Assembly: GCF_035207705.1 (NCBI RefSeq)
Contig: NZ_CP128187.1
Location: 2,604,001 to 2,668,000, forward strand
Direction of reading: 5' to 3'
Origin: Maribacter sp. BPC-D8
Lineage (GTDB): Bacteria; Bacteroidota; Bacteroidia; Flavobacteriales; Flavobacteriaceae
DNA: 64,000 nt
Numbering within the stretch: position 1 is the first letter of the stretch; each line of letters opens with the position of its first letter. The notes beneath the pieces are model-generated. The model did no database searches. It was not told where the DNA came from and saw only the letters and a list, made by a program, of their open reading frames with translations. Shown here piece after piece: positions 45,514 through 54,453 of the stretch. A program made the position numbers and the translations under genes.

Positions 45514-47316
45514 TTATGCTATTTTATTTCTCTTACGCTCATTTTCTGTCAAATAGATTTTACGTAAACGTAAATGCTTAGGCGTAACCTCAACATACTC
45601 ATCTTTTTGAATGTATTCTAATGCTTCTTCAAGAGAAAACTTAATTGCCGGAACAATTTTAGCTTTATCATCTGCACCAGAAGAACGAACGTTAGACATC
45701 TTTTTAGTTTTTGTAATATTCACGGTCATATCATCTCCACGAGAATTCTCTCCGATAACTTGACCTTCGTAAATATCTTCACCCGGATCAACGAAAAACT
45801 TACCACGATCCTGTAATTTATCAATAGAATAAGGAATTGCTTTTCCTCTTTCCATAGAAACTAAAGAACCATTTTGTCTTTGTGGAATATCACCTTTCAT
45901 TGGTTGATACTCTAAGAAACGGTGTGCCATAATAGCCTCACCTGCAGTAGCAGTTAATAGTTGGTTACGAAGACCTATGATACCACGCGATGGAATCTGA
46001 AATTCACATAACATACGGTTACCTTTAGCCTCCATACTAGTCATCTCACCTTTACGGATAGATACCATTTCAACAGCTCTACCAGAAACTTCTTCAGGTA
46101 AATCGATAGTTAAATGCTCGATAGGCTCACATTTAACCCCGTCAATTTCTTTAATGATTACTTGTGGTTGCCCAATTTGCATTTCGTAACCTTCACGTCT
46201 CATTGTTTCAATAAGTACCGAAAGGTGTAATACGCCACGACCGAATACTAAAAATTTATCAGCACTGTCAGTTGGGTTTACACGCAAAGCAAGGTTCTTT
46301 TCTAACTCCCTAGCCAAACGATCTTTAATATGTCTAGAAGTAACGAATTTACCATCTTGACCAAAGAATGGGCTATCGTTAATAGTAAACAACATACTCA
46401 TTGTAGGCTCATCAATTGTAATAGTCTTTAATGCTTCAGGATTTTCTAAATCAGCAACAGTATCACCAATTTCAAAACCTTCAACACCAACTAATGCACA
46501 AATGTCACCAGTTTCAACTTCTTCTACTTTCTTACGACCAAGACCTTCAAATACGTAAAGTTCTTTGATTTTAGATTTTACGATAGAACCGTCTCTTTTA
46601 ACCAAAGATATTTGTTGACCTTCTTTTAAAGAACCTCTTTGTAATCTACCGATAGCTATTCTACCTGTAAATGAAGAGAAATCTAAAGAAGTAATCAACA
46701 TTTGCGTGTTACCTTCTTTTGGTTCGAAAACAGGAATATGCTCAATAACCATATCTAACAATGGCTCAATATTCGTTGTTTCGTTTTTCCAATCTTCGCT
46801 CATCCAGTTGTTCTTTGCAGAACCGTATACTGTAGGGAAGTCTAACTGCCATTCTTCAGCACCTAGTTCGAACATTAGATCAAAAACTTTTTCATGTACT
46901 TCGTCTGGAGTACAGTTTTCTTTATCAACTTTATTGATCACCAAACAAGGCTTTAAACCAAGGTCAATCGCTTTTTGAAGTACGAAACGTGTTTGTGGCA
47001 TAGGACCTTCAAAGGCATCTACCAATAACAAAACACCATCTGCCATATTCAATACACGCTCAACTTCACCACCGAAATCGGCGTGACCAGGAGTATCAAT
47101 AATATTTATTTTAGTATCCTTATATATAACGGAAACGTTTTTGGAAGTAATGGTAATACCACGTTCTCTTTCCAAATCGTTATTATCCAAAATTAAATCA
47201 CCTGTATTCTCGTTTTCACGAAATAAGCTACAGTGGTACATTATTTTGTCTACCAAGGTTGTTTTACCGTGGTCAACGTGCGCAATGATCGCAATATTTT
47301 TTGTAGTAGTGGACAT
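45514..47316 (-). CDS. typA: Ribosome-associated GTPase TypA/BipA
   Basis: The 600-residue translational GTPase has G1 [18 protein letters not shown]2 GITI region ([14 protein letters not shown]), G3 DTPGHADF and G4 NKVD, and the TypA C-terminal region ([20 protein letters not shown] is partly seen as [18 protein letters not shown]). TypA binds ribosomes and helps assembly and stress growth. Length fits. Gene order is single, with a terminator after it and tandem paralogues upstream. Confidence 0.97.
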   Translation of the reverse strand: MSTTTKNIAIIAHVDHGKTTLVDKIMYHCSLFRENENTGDLILDNNDLERERGITITSKNVSVIYKDTKINIIDTPGHADFGGEVERVLNMADGVLLLVDAFEGPMPQTRFVLQKAIDLGLKPCLVINKVDKENCTPDEVHEKVFDLMFELGAEEWQLDFPTVYGSAKNNWMSEDWKNETTNIEPLLDMVIEHIPVFEPKEGNTQMLITSLDFSSFTGRIAIGRLQRGSLKEGQQISLVKRDGSIVKSKIKELYVFEGLGRKKVEEVETGDICALVGVEGFEIGDTVADLENPEALKTITIDEPTMSMLFTINDSPFFGQDGKFVTSRHIKDRLARELEKNLALRVNPTDSADKFLVFGRGVLHLSVLIETMRREGYEMQIGQPQVIIKEIDGVKCEPIEHLTIDLPEEVSGRAVEMVSIRKGEMTSMEAKGNRMLCEFQIPSRGIIGLRNQLLTATAGEAIMAHRFLEYQPMKGDIPQRQNGSLVSMERGKAIPYSIDKLQDRGKFFVDPGEDIYEGQVIGENSRGDDMTVNITKTKKMSNVRSSGADDKAKIVPAIKFSLEEALEYIQKDEYVEVTPKHLRLRKIYLTENERKRNKIA

Positions 47317-47423
47317 AAAAGGTCTTATTTAAGCGTGCAAAGATACTTTAAATAACAATAGCCACACTTAAACTTATGTTATTTTTATCTTATTGATTTT
47401 GAGATAGTTCGCCAAAGCAACGC

Positions 47424-47969
47424 CTACTTTTTTCTACCACCAATAACCCAACCTAGTCTAACATCTATTAAAACACCCACATCTGTATTAAATTGATCTA
47501 CAAATATACCCGGGCCGAAAGCCAAACCAAAATAGAATCCTTTTTTATAGGTACGCTGTAAACCATACACTATTGCAGTATTATAGAAGTAATCTGAGGC
47601 ATATTCTAAATTACCAATAACAGGTGTACCAAATTGAAACTGATTTAAAAAACTAATGTAGTTACCTGTGTTACCAGATATGTTTTTACCTTTTCTAAGC
47701 CTTCTATCAAAATTGATGTACTGCCTAACATCTGCTTCCAAACCAGGGTATAATCCGAAATTGGTATCTCTACCAGACCCACCGTTAAGTGCAAAACCTA
47801 AAAAAGCTTCTAAATTCAACGTGGTTTTAGGGCCAATACCTAGTTCGTAAGACACCCCTGGCGCCAACAAATTAACTTTAAAGAGTCCGTCTTCTACTAG
47901 CTTGTCAGACTGGGCGTTAACATAAAAAACTGACATAAGAATAACTGAAAGAAAGGTGATTTTTTTCAT
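47424..47969 (-). CDS. Secreted barrel-like protein, paralogue 1 of 3
   Basis: The 181-residue protein has signal KKITFLSVILMSVFYVNAQ. The mature part has LAPGVSYELGIGPKTTLNLE, KGKNISGNTGNYISFLNQF and YGLQRTYKKGFYFGLAFGPG. These elements recur in the two upstream neighbours, so the three are tandem duplicates. Alternating strands and a terminal WVIGGRK suggest an outer-membrane beta-barrel-like fold of about eight strands. Function unknown. Confidence 0.72.
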   Translation of the reverse strand: MKKITFLSVILMSVFYVNAQSDKLVEDGLFKVNLLAPGVSYELGIGPKTTLNLEAFLGFALNGGSGRDTNFGLYPGLEADVRQYINFDRRLRKGKNISGNTGNYISFLNQFQFGTPVIGNLEYASDYFYNTAIVYGLQRTYKKGFYFGLAFGPGIFVDQFNTDVGVLIDVRLGWVIGGRKK

Positions 47970-48022
47970 GATAGTGTTTAGTTTTTATTTATGCTGATAA
48001 CACTATCAAAGATTAGACCATT

Positions 48023-48607
48023 TTAGTCAAAAGTAGGTTTTTTAGATTTTCTTTTTGTGGCTACCCACCCGAAGGTAACATGAAGCAAAAAACCATGACC
48101 AGTATCTATATTTTTTGAGTCAAAATAGCCATAGCCTACTTCTGCATTTACATTGAAACCTTTTCTATTGGTACGCTGTATACCGTATACTCCACCATAG
48201 AAAGCAAAGGCATAATCACTATTACCGTTAGAGATATTATCGGTAAACTGAACCGGCTCCCAGAATATACTACGCGCAGGACCAATGTAGTTTGCTGAAT
48301 TGCCTATTACATTCTTATTTACATCTAAGCGTTCTTGAAAATTATGGTAATATCGAATTCTGGTATGCCAAGCAAAACCTAAGGCATACCCAACTTGGTA
48401 TCTAGCAAATGCCGGTGTAAAACTGGTTGATGCACTTACATTTTTAAATAAACCCAGCTCATAACGAATACCTGGCCCCAGAAGATTGATAGTAAATTGA
48501 TGTCGCTCTAGATTAACGAGTCCGTTGCCTTTTTCGGAGAAATCCCTAATCTGAGAATGTGCCGTTGTAATAGCTAGTAATAAAAGAATCAAAGTAATTT
48601 TTTTCAT
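48023..48607 (-). CDS. Secreted barrel-like protein, paralogue 2 of 3
   Basis: The start is taken at the ATG at 48605-48607, which gives MKKITLILLLLAITTAHSQ, a clean signal peptide; the longer frame from 48628 adds seven residues. The 194-residue product has ERLDVNKNVIGNSANYIGPA and YGIQRTNRKGFNVNAEVGYG, matching the neighbours, and a GFLLHVTFGWV end. Its order in the tandem set is central. Outer-membrane location inferred. Confidence 0.72.
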   Translation of the reverse strand: MKKITLILLLLAITTAHSQIRDFSEKGNGLVNLERHQFTINLLGPGIRYELGLFKNVSASTSFTPAFARYQVGYALGFAWHTRIRYYHNFQERLDVNKNVIGNSANYIGPARSIFWEPVQFTDNISNGNSDYAFAFYGGVYGIQRTNRKGFNVNAEVGYGYFDSKNIDTGHGFLLHVTFGWVATKRKSKKPTFD

Positions 48608-48696
48608 GTAGTTTGATTGATGTTGCAACTAAAACTACATGTTTATAAAAAGGTAACCTCCTGATTTATAGAAATATTAAGAAAATACTTACGAAA

Positions 48697-49263
48697 TTAA
48701 CGACCAACACACCATCGTTTTTCACTAATTATAAAACCGATACTCAAGTTCGCCACCGGATAAATTCCGCCTTCAAATTGTCCGTCATAATATGCCGCAC
48801 CGACATCTACCGAAAAATTAAAACCCGAATCATAACTGCGTTGTATACCTGTTACCAAACCGGCATAACCGAAAGCACCTTCTACATTTTCATTGGCAAT
48901 AGTTCGTGAACCCGGAAAGAAGACTGCTACAGCAGGTGCTACATAATTAGCAGAATTACCATAGATCTGTTTTCTTTTACGTTGGCGCTTTTCAAAATTA
49001 TAATAGTAGCGATATTGACCCGCAATTGCAGGAAAAACTCCGAATTCTCTATACACATCTGGCAAAAGAGGATCTAAAGCCACTTGAATACCTGCTTTTA
49101 TATCAAGAGTAGTATTGGTACCCAATGCCATTTCATATTCGATACCGGGATTAATAAGGTTAATCTTCACCTGCCTTAGCTCGCAATTTTTACCAAATTG
49201 AGCATGGGCATTACCGGCAAAAACTACCAGCAATAGTATAATTAAAAACTGTTTGATTTTCAT
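48697..49263 (-). CDS. Secreted barrel-like protein, paralogue 3 of 3
   Basis: The start is taken at the ATG at 49261-49263, which gives a signal peptide ending in VFAGNAHAQ. The 188-residue product has EKRQRKRKQIYGNSANYVAP, TGIQRSYDSGFNFSVDVGAA and a FEGGIYPVANLSIGFI end, as in the two downstream paralogues. It is the most upstream gene of the tandem set and is divergent from the plus-strand kdsA gene. Confidence 0.72.
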   Translation of the reverse strand: MKIKQFLIILLLVVFAGNAHAQFGKNCELRQVKINLINPGIEYEMALGTNTTLDIKAGIQVALDPLLPDVYREFGVFPAIAGQYRYYYNFEKRQRKRKQIYGNSANYVAPAVAVFFPGSRTIANENVEGAFGYAGLVTGIQRSYDSGFNFSVDVGAAYYDGQFEGGIYPVANLSIGFIISEKRWCVGR

Positions 49264-49346
49264 TTCGATTTGGGGTTTCGACAATCTTATCTTAATAGAA
49301 CAGTAAGCTTCTTAAAATAGTATCTTTGATTAAAAATATTCGACGA

Positions 49347-50165
49347 ATGAACCTATCTCTTATACCCCAAATAAAACATACCGACAGCAATAACTTTTTT
49401 CTACTTTCTGGACCCTGTGCCATTGAAGGTGAAGATATGGCGATGCGCATTGCAGAGCATATTATCACCATAACCGATGAGCTTAAAATACCCTATGTAT
49501 TTAAAGGAAGTTTCAAGAAAGCAAATCGTAGTCGTTTAGATTCGTTCACAGGTATTGGAGATGAAAAGGCATTAAAGATTCTACGTAAAGTTTCTGAAAC
49601 ATTTAAAGTACCAACGGTTACCGATATACATACAGAACAAGATGCTGTTATGGCTGCCGAGTATGTAGATGTTCTTCAAATACCTGCTTTTTTAGCACGC
49701 CAGACAGATTTAGTTGTTGCCGCTGCTGAAACGGGAAAAACTGTGAATATCAAGAAGGGACAATTTATGAGTCCCGAAAGTATGAAGCATGCCGTAAATA
49801 AAGTTACGGAGACAGGAAACCAGCAAGCTATCATTACAGATCGCGGAACCATGTTCGGTTACCAAGATATGATTGTAGATTTTAGAGGTGTACCTACCAT
49901 GAAGCAATTTGCTCCCGTGGTATTAGATGTTACGCATTCATTACAACAACCAAATCAAACATCTGGCGTAACAGGTGGTAGACCAGCGTTAATAGGTACT
50001 ATGGCTCGTGCAGGAGTTGCTGCAGGGGTTGACGGACTATTCATAGAGACACATTTCGATTGCGCCAATGCAAAAAGTGACGGTGCTAATATGTTGGATT
50101 TAGGATTGATGAAAAAGCTATTGACAGATTTAGTAGCGTTGAGAGCTGTGGTTAATGAGTTTTAG
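49347..50165 (+). CDS. kdsA: 3-deoxy-D-manno-octulosonate 8-phosphate synthase
   Basis: The ATG at 49347 begins MNLSLIPQIKHTDSNNFFLL and gives 272 residues; the earlier in-frame TTG at 49326 only adds seven residues. FLLSGPCAIEGEDMAMRIAE, PYVFKGSFKKANRSRLDSFT, TDIHTEQDA, LQIPAFLARQTDL and KKGQFMSPESMKHAVNKV are KdsA landmarks. It condenses phosphoenolpyruvate with arabinose 5-phosphate for lipopolysaccharide KDO. The second-sphere Asn-type metal-independent or Cys-type metal site is not resolved from this reading. Confidence 0.95.
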   Translation: MNLSLIPQIKHTDSNNFFLLSGPCAIEGEDMAMRIAEHIITITDELKIPYVFKGSFKKANRSRLDSFTGIGDEKALKILRKVSETFKVPTVTDIHTEQDAVMAAEYVDVLQIPAFLARQTDLVVAAAETGKTVNIKKGQFMSPESMKHAVNKVTETGNQQAIITDRGTMFGYQDMIVDFRGVPTMKQFAPVVLDVTHSLQQPNQTSGVTGGRPALIGTMARAGVAAGVDGLFIETHFDCANAKSDGANMLDLGLMKKLLTDLVALRAVVNEF

Positions 50166-50195
50166 TCAATTTTTTTTCTATCAGTAAACATTATA

Positions 50196-50966
50196 ATGAC
50201 CGAAGAAGATATATTAAAAGGGTTTTGGTTTTTTAATCCAGAAAAAAAATGGCCTCCTAAAGAGGTTACAAAACTGGAACAGTATAATGGAGGGGACAGA
50301 TTAAATTTAGATATTACCCAACAGTTAGACCTAAGTACCTATCAACAAACAAAGTTGGTTGACAAATGGTGTGACGCCCTACCTGAATTATCAAAAGTAA
50401 AATACATTTGGTTTACTTCTAAAGTAAACCAAAAAACTTTTGACGCAGTTTGTAAAATGCCAAATCTAGAAGGCATATGGATCAAATGGAGTAGTATAAA
50501 AACCATTGAGAAGATGGTAAAAATAAAATCATTAAAGCATTTTCATCTTGGCAGTTCTTCACAAATTGAAAGTATTGCATGTTTAGCAGATATGAATTCT
50601 TTAATAACACTAGAACTTGAGCACATTAAAAAAATTAATGAATTTGAACCGATTTCTAAATGCTTGAAACTAGAAGGGCTTGCCATAGAAGGAAGTATGT
50701 GGACAACTCAAGAAATAAAGAATTTGAAACCAATCGAAAAGCTTAGGAAGCTTAAATATTTATCTTTAATGAACACTAAAGTTCTGGATGCTTCATTAAA
50801 ACCTATATTAAAATTAAAAGAACTCAAAAGATTTGATTCATCTTTAAACTTACCTTCTCAGGAGATTACTAATTTAAAAAAGATAAAAACATTAGAATTC
50901 GGAAATGTCCCTGCGGAATATTTGGACATAAAAACACAAGTCAGAAATAAATTAAAATGGTTGTAA
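50196..50966 (+). CDS. Leucine-rich repeat-like protein, unknown
   Basis: The 256-residue cytosolic protein has repeat units of the type MVKIKSLKHFHLGSSSQIES, MNSLITLELEHIKKINEFEP and IEKLRKLKYLSLMNTKVLDA in residues 100-230. It resembles the solenoid gene at 16608-17585 in the immunity array and is alone here, downstream of kdsA by 30 bp. It may be a stray immunity-like gene. No signal peptide. Confidence 0.7.
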   Translation: MTEEDILKGFWFFNPEKKWPPKEVTKLEQYNGGDRLNLDITQQLDLSTYQQTKLVDKWCDALPELSKVKYIWFTSKVNQKTFDAVCKMPNLEGIWIKWSSIKTIEKMVKIKSLKHFHLGSSSQIESIACLADMNSLITLELEHIKKINEFEPISKCLKLEGLAIEGSMWTTQEIKNLKPIEKLRKLKYLSLMNTKVLDASLKPILKLKELKRFDSSLNLPSQEITNLKKIKTLEFGNVPAEYLDIKTQVRNKLKWL

Positions 50967-51033
50967 AAGGAATAATAAACTTAACGGATGTTTTTGAACA
51001 AGACATCTATCAAGCTAAAATTATACTACTATT

Positions 51034-51414
51034 TTAATCTTTCCGCTTATAAAATCCGTTTTGACGAACAGCATAAGCATCCTGTAAAACATCTACTAGA
51101 ATATCGTTATCGATATCTTCGAGCTTAGCATAACGCAATGAACGTACTACTTTTCTATTTTCAGAAATTAGTACGTTCAAATGTTTTGTAAGGTGTGCTG
51201 AGTTCCAAAAAGCAATATCTACAAACTTTTTTTTGTGCGATGCATTCAAATAACAAATAGGCGATTTACCAATATAAAAACAAGGGATATTCCATTTAAA
51301 TTTTAGCTCAACCTCAGGCAAAGTCGTTTCAATCATCATTTGCAAATGCATTAAAATACTCCTGTACGGTTCAGGCTGATTGAAAATATAATCCTCTGCT
51401 GGTTTCATAATCAA
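51034..51414 (-). CDS. DUF1801 (YdhG/YjbR-like) domain protein
   Basis: The 126-residue protein has KPAEDYIFNQPEPYRSILMH, then ETTLPEVELKFKWNIPCFYI and KKKFVDIAFWNSAHLTKHL, the DUF1801 pattern of the YdhG/YdeI-like fold. Start could be Met1 or Met3. Cytosolic. Convergent with the LRR gene upstream and divergent from the OMPLA gene. Function of the family is unknown. Confidence 0.83.
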   Translation of the reverse strand: MIMKPAEDYIFNQPEPYRSILMHLQMMIETTLPEVELKFKWNIPCFYIGKSPICYLNASHKKKFVDIAFWNSAHLTKHLNVLISENRKVVRSLRYAKLEDIDNDILVDVLQDAYAVRQNGFYKRKD

Positions 51415-51496
51415 TTTGATTGTGTTAATTTAAAATACGAATACATTTACAAATACGCATTCAAATATATAATTTTGACACTCTTAAAATTCATCG

Positions 51497-52402
51497 ATGC
51501 TTAAAAACACAACTATAGTTTTAATAATTGCTTTTATAACAGGTACATATTATATCGGTGTCGCTCAAGAAGACCATGATCATAATTGGTATTTCAACAA
51601 CAGTAAAAGTTTAAGTGAATTATGGGAGCTCGATGATGAGCACCAACGCGGTACGTTTATTCTTACTTCTTATAAACCTATTTATATAACTGCTGCAAAA
51701 TTTTCTACCAACCCCAATGAATTTCCGCAGGCAGAAAATTCAGATAAAGTTTTAGATGAACCTAGCAGCTTAAACGCTGTCGAGTCAAAATTTCAAATCA
51801 GTCTAAAAACTAAGATTTTTCATGGTATGTTCGATGGCAAAATGGACCTTTGGATGGGCTATTCACAAACCGCCTATTGGCAAATTTATAATACGGAGCG
51901 TTCAAGACCATTTCGAGAATTGAATTATCAACCAGAGATCATAGCAAACTTTCCCGTTAATTTTCCGATTTTGGGCTTTAAGACAAAAATGATAGGCGCA
52001 GCTATAATTCATGAATCTAACGGACAGTCAGACCCCATTTCTAGAAGCTGGAACCGTATTGCTTTTCATGCCGCATTCGAGAAAGGAAACTGGCAGGTAA
52101 TGCTAAAACCATGGATACGTATCGGAAGTAAAATAGATGACAACGAAAATATATCGGACTATATAGGTCGTGGTGAAGCTGATATTACATATGACTGGGG
52201 TAGACAGCGTTTTAGAGCCATTGCCAGACACTCTTTAAACTTAGGAGATAAAAGTCGCGGGAGTATACAATTGAATTGGTCTTTTCCTATTTTTGAAAAC
52301 TTCAATGGTCATTTCCAATTATTTGATGGTTACGGCGAAACACTCATTGATTACAACCACCGACAAACCACCTTTGGTATTGGGGTTTCGTTGATTAATT
52401 AA
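51497..52402 (+). CDS. pldA: Outer membrane phospholipase A (OMPLA)
   Basis: The 301-residue outer-membrane protein has a signal peptide and the OMPLA active-site run IIHESNGQSDPISRSWNR: His172, Ser174 and Asn186 have the same spacing as the E. coli catalytic triad (His142, Ser144, Asn156). TSYKPIYITAAKF and an end at FGIGVSLIN fit the 12-strand barrel. It hydrolyses phospholipids in the outer leaflet, mostly after membrane damage. Calcium-linked dimer activation is family knowledge. Confidence 0.92.
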   Translation: MLKNTTIVLIIAFITGTYYIGVAQEDHDHNWYFNNSKSLSELWELDDEHQRGTFILTSYKPIYITAAKFSTNPNEFPQAENSDKVLDEPSSLNAVESKFQISLKTKIFHGMFDGKMDLWMGYSQTAYWQIYNTERSRPFRELNYQPEIIANFPVNFPILGFKTKMIGAAIIHESNGQSDPISRSWNRIAFHAAFEKGNWQVMLKPWIRIGSKIDDNENISDYIGRGEADITYDWGRQRFRAIARHSLNLGDKSRGSIQLNWSFPIFENFNGHFQLFDGYGETLIDYNHRQTTFGIGVSLIN

Positions 52403-52641
52403 AAGTACCCTTTGTACAATTCTTGAATTAAATTGGTCGACTTTTTACGCACTTGGCCATAACTAATCCATTTTAAAATACGGATTTATAAATAGGTTCT
52501 AATATCTAATATCTTTAGATATACCAGTACTTTCAAGCGAAATTCAGACTTGTATCCAATAATCCTTTTTAAACTTTTTTGATTCAGCTTTGTTGAAGTT
52601 TCAGTTATTTATTTTAACTTTGTATTTCAAAGTACTTTAAT
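52403..52641. promoter_or_regulatory. Spacer with promoter and operator for the 52642 unit
   Basis: The spacer between pldA and the next gene has a possible Bacteroidota promoter: TTTG at 52589-52592 as the -33 element and TAACTTTG at 52615-52622 as the -7 element (TAnnTTTG), spaced 22 bp apart. The palindrome at 52617-52633 overlaps the -7 box. Promoter elements are inferred from the known Bacteroidota consensus. Confidence 0.5.
52617..52633. promoter_or_regulatory. Palindromic operator candidate, copy 1
   Basis: ACTTTGTATTTCAAAGT is a perfect 6-bp inverted repeat around a 5-base centre. It is followed by ACTTT and lies 8 bp before the first ATG of the 52642-53277 gene. The same 17-bp site with two central changes recurs at 53609-53625, 20 of 22 bases alike when flanking bases are included. 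The winged-helix regulator encoded between the two sites is the obvious candidate binder. Confidence 0.6.
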
Positions 52642-53277
52642 ATGGAGACGAATAAGTATCTAAACGATATCACCGAAATTAAGAATTTAATGAATCGTTC
52701 TTCGCGGTTTATTTCCTTAAGCGGACTCTCAGGAGTACTTGCCGGGATCTATGCTTTGATCGGAGCTGGCTTTGCTTATGTTAAGCTAAAAGATACCTCA
52801 GCTGCCAATTACGAAAATTTTTCTGGTAGGTCTTCTTCACTTTGGGAATCAGATACTGTTAGCGATTTAACTTTAATCGCCATTGCCGTTTTGGTGGCAG
52901 CAGTAATTACTGGGTTTATTATGACCTTGAAGAAGTCTAAAAAAAGTGGGGAGAAAATTTGGGACAGTACCAGCAAGCGACTTGTATTCAACTTTGCGAT
53001 TCCGTTAGTAGTTGGCGGACTCTTTTGCCTGGTATTGATGCAACAAGGCATCGCTGGTCTTGTGGCACCTGCTACCCTCATTTTTTATGGGCTGGCATGT
53101 GTAAATGCAAGCAAGTACACCATGGGCGATGTTCGATATATGGGTTTAGCTTTTATAGGAATTGGACTAGTTAGTACACAATTTATAGGATATGGATTGT
53201 ATTTTTGGGCTTTAGGGTTTGGCGTTTGCCACATTCTATATGGTGCATTAATGTATTATAAGTACGACAGAAATTAA
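52642..53277 (+). CDS. Multi-pass membrane protein, unknown, partner of winged-helix regulator
   Basis: The 211-residue protein has about six membrane helices (around 25-45, 75-95, 112-130, 134-155, 160-180 and 184-203) and Gly-rich segments like FISLSGLSGVLAGIYALIGA. It is followed after 21 bp by a small winged-helix regulator. Such two-gene units, membrane protein plus HTH_34-like regulator, are common in flavobacteria. Function unknown. Confidence 0.75.
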   Translation: METNKYLNDITEIKNLMNRSSRFISLSGLSGVLAGIYALIGAGFAYVKLKDTSAANYENFSGRSSSLWESDTVSDLTLIAIAVLVAAVITGFIMTLKKSKKSGEKIWDSTSKRLVFNFAIPLVVGGLFCLVLMQQGIAGLVAPATLIFYGLACVNASKYTMGDVRYMGLAFIGIGLVSTQFIGYGLYFWALGFGVCHILYGALMYYKYDRN

Positions 53278-53298
53278 GATCAGCCCAGCTATAGATAT

Positions 53299-53589
53299 AT
53301 GAGTTTAATTGACAACATAAACAAAGCTTTTGACCACCGAATACGTTTGGGCATTATGTCTATTCTAATGGTGAACGATTATGCTGATTTTAAAATGCTA
53401 AAAGAACTTTTAGGTGCTACCGATGGCAATTTAGCCAGTCATACCAAGGCACTTGAAAAGGAAGAATACATAAAAGTGGAAAAGCAGTTTATAGGCAGAA
53501 AACCGAATACCCGTTACTCTGCCACTCCCCTTGGCAAAGCAGAGTTTAAGAAGCATATTAATGCTTTAGAAAAACTAATAGGTAAGTAG
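53299..53589 (+). CDS. Winged-helix transcriptional regulator (HTH_34-like)
   Basis: The 96-residue protein is a single DNA-binding winged helix: FDHRIRLGIMSILMVNDYAD, then KELLGATDGNLASHTKALEK and RKPNTRYSATPLGKAEFKKH. No ligand domain. It overlaps two identical-type palindromes, before its own upstream partner and before the next gene, so it likely controls both. Family (MarR/ArsR-like HTH_34) firm, operator inferred. Confidence 0.88.
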   Translation: MSLIDNINKAFDHRIRLGIMSILMVNDYADFKMLKELLGATDGNLASHTKALEKEEYIKVEKQFIGRKPNTRYSATPLGKAEFKKHINALEKLIGK

Positions 53590-53607
53590 TATATTTTTTT
53601 ATCATTT

Positions 53608-53626
53608 TACTTTGAAATTCAAAGTA
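53608..53626. promoter_or_regulatory. Palindromic operator candidate, copy 2
   Basis: TACTTTGAAATTCAAAGTA is a perfect 9-bp inverted repeat around one base. It lies 19 bp before the ATG of the Coq4-like gene and is very similar to copy 1 (ACTTTGnnnnnCAAAGTACTTT shared). It probably overlaps or abuts the promoter of the Coq4-like gene run. Confidence 0.6.
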
Positions 53627-53645
53627 CTTTTAAAAATAATAAATA

Positions 53646-54098
53646 ATGAGAGCAGCCATTTTAGAAAAATTATATGATTGGAGCGTAGCACCCTATCAAT
53701 ACTTCAAGAAAAATGAAGCGTGGCAATATAATGCTGAAGAGCTCAAAGGCTATCCAAATGAATCTTTAGGTCATCATATGGGCAAATTTCTTATTGCCAA
53801 CAGCTTTCAGTTGCAAGAAAAACTAGAGAGTCATGATGTATTTCATGTACTCACCGGAACTGGAATTTCTGTTCCCGATGAAATAAGTATGCAATTCTAT
53901 TTATTGGGAAATGGAAAAAGAAGTCTTTACTTATTTACCGTCATATTAGTAGGCTCTATGCTGTATCCGGAGTATTGGAGGTTCTTTATATCAAAATATA
54001 ACTGCGGAAAATCGGCACTACCCTTTCATCAATTAGATTTTCAGAAACTGCTGCATCAACCCATCCAACGAATAAAGTCCACATTTTTAATTCAATAA
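53646..54098 (+). CDS. Coq4-like protein
   Basis: The 150-residue protein has the Coq4 signature HDxxHx(11)E: HDVFHVLTGTGISVPDE is present near residues 72-88, and YPNESLGHHMGKFL precedes it. Coq4 helps assemble the coenzyme Q biosynthesis complex, and recent work on the family links it to quinone ring processing. Most flavobacteria use menaquinone, so the role here must differ, or bind another lipid quinone. Lacks a mitochondrial targeting tail. It lies under the palindromic operator. Confidence 0.8.
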   Translation: MRAAILEKLYDWSVAPYQYFKKNEAWQYNAEELKGYPNESLGHHMGKFLIANSFQLQEKLESHDVFHVLTGTGISVPDEISMQFYLLGNGKRSLYLFTVILVGSMLYPEYWRFFISKYNCGKSALPFHQLDFQKLLHQPIQRIKSTFLIQ

Positions 54099-54109
54099 AT
54101 CCCACAAAA

Positions 54110-54400
54110 ATGAAAGCAAAATTTACACACTCAATTAATTACATAGCTGTATTAATAGCTATAATCAGCTTTATTCTTGGCTCTATTATTCTACTATTTT
54201 TTAAAACAACTGGAGATTCTATTTTAGTCGAAATCGGTTATTTATATACGATTCTTGCTGCCGTTACCAACACTATTTTACTTATTCTCATTTTCATAAA
54301 TAGCATTCGCTATTATAAAGACTTCCCCGAACATATTAGTACCGTGCTAATTATTATAGCAAATATACCTGTCACCATTTTTTACTTAAATCTGATTTAG
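54110..54400 (+). CDS. Small membrane protein, paralogue of 55851-56147
   Basis: The 96-residue protein has three hydrophobic helices (about 8-32, 38-62 and 75-95) and an IRYYKDFPEHIS stretch that matches VLRYSKDIQEHT in the gene at 55851-56147. It lies 11 bp after the Coq4-like gene. No family recognised. Likely cytoplasmic membrane. Confidence 0.7.
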   Translation: MKAKFTHSINYIAVLIAIISFILGSIILLFFKTTGDSILVEIGYLYTILAAVTNTILLILIFINSIRYYKDFPEHISTVLIIIANIPVTIFYLNLI

Positions 54401-54453
54401 AACATAAAAAATATTTTCTACAACTATCAATAACCTTTTAAATACATCATATT

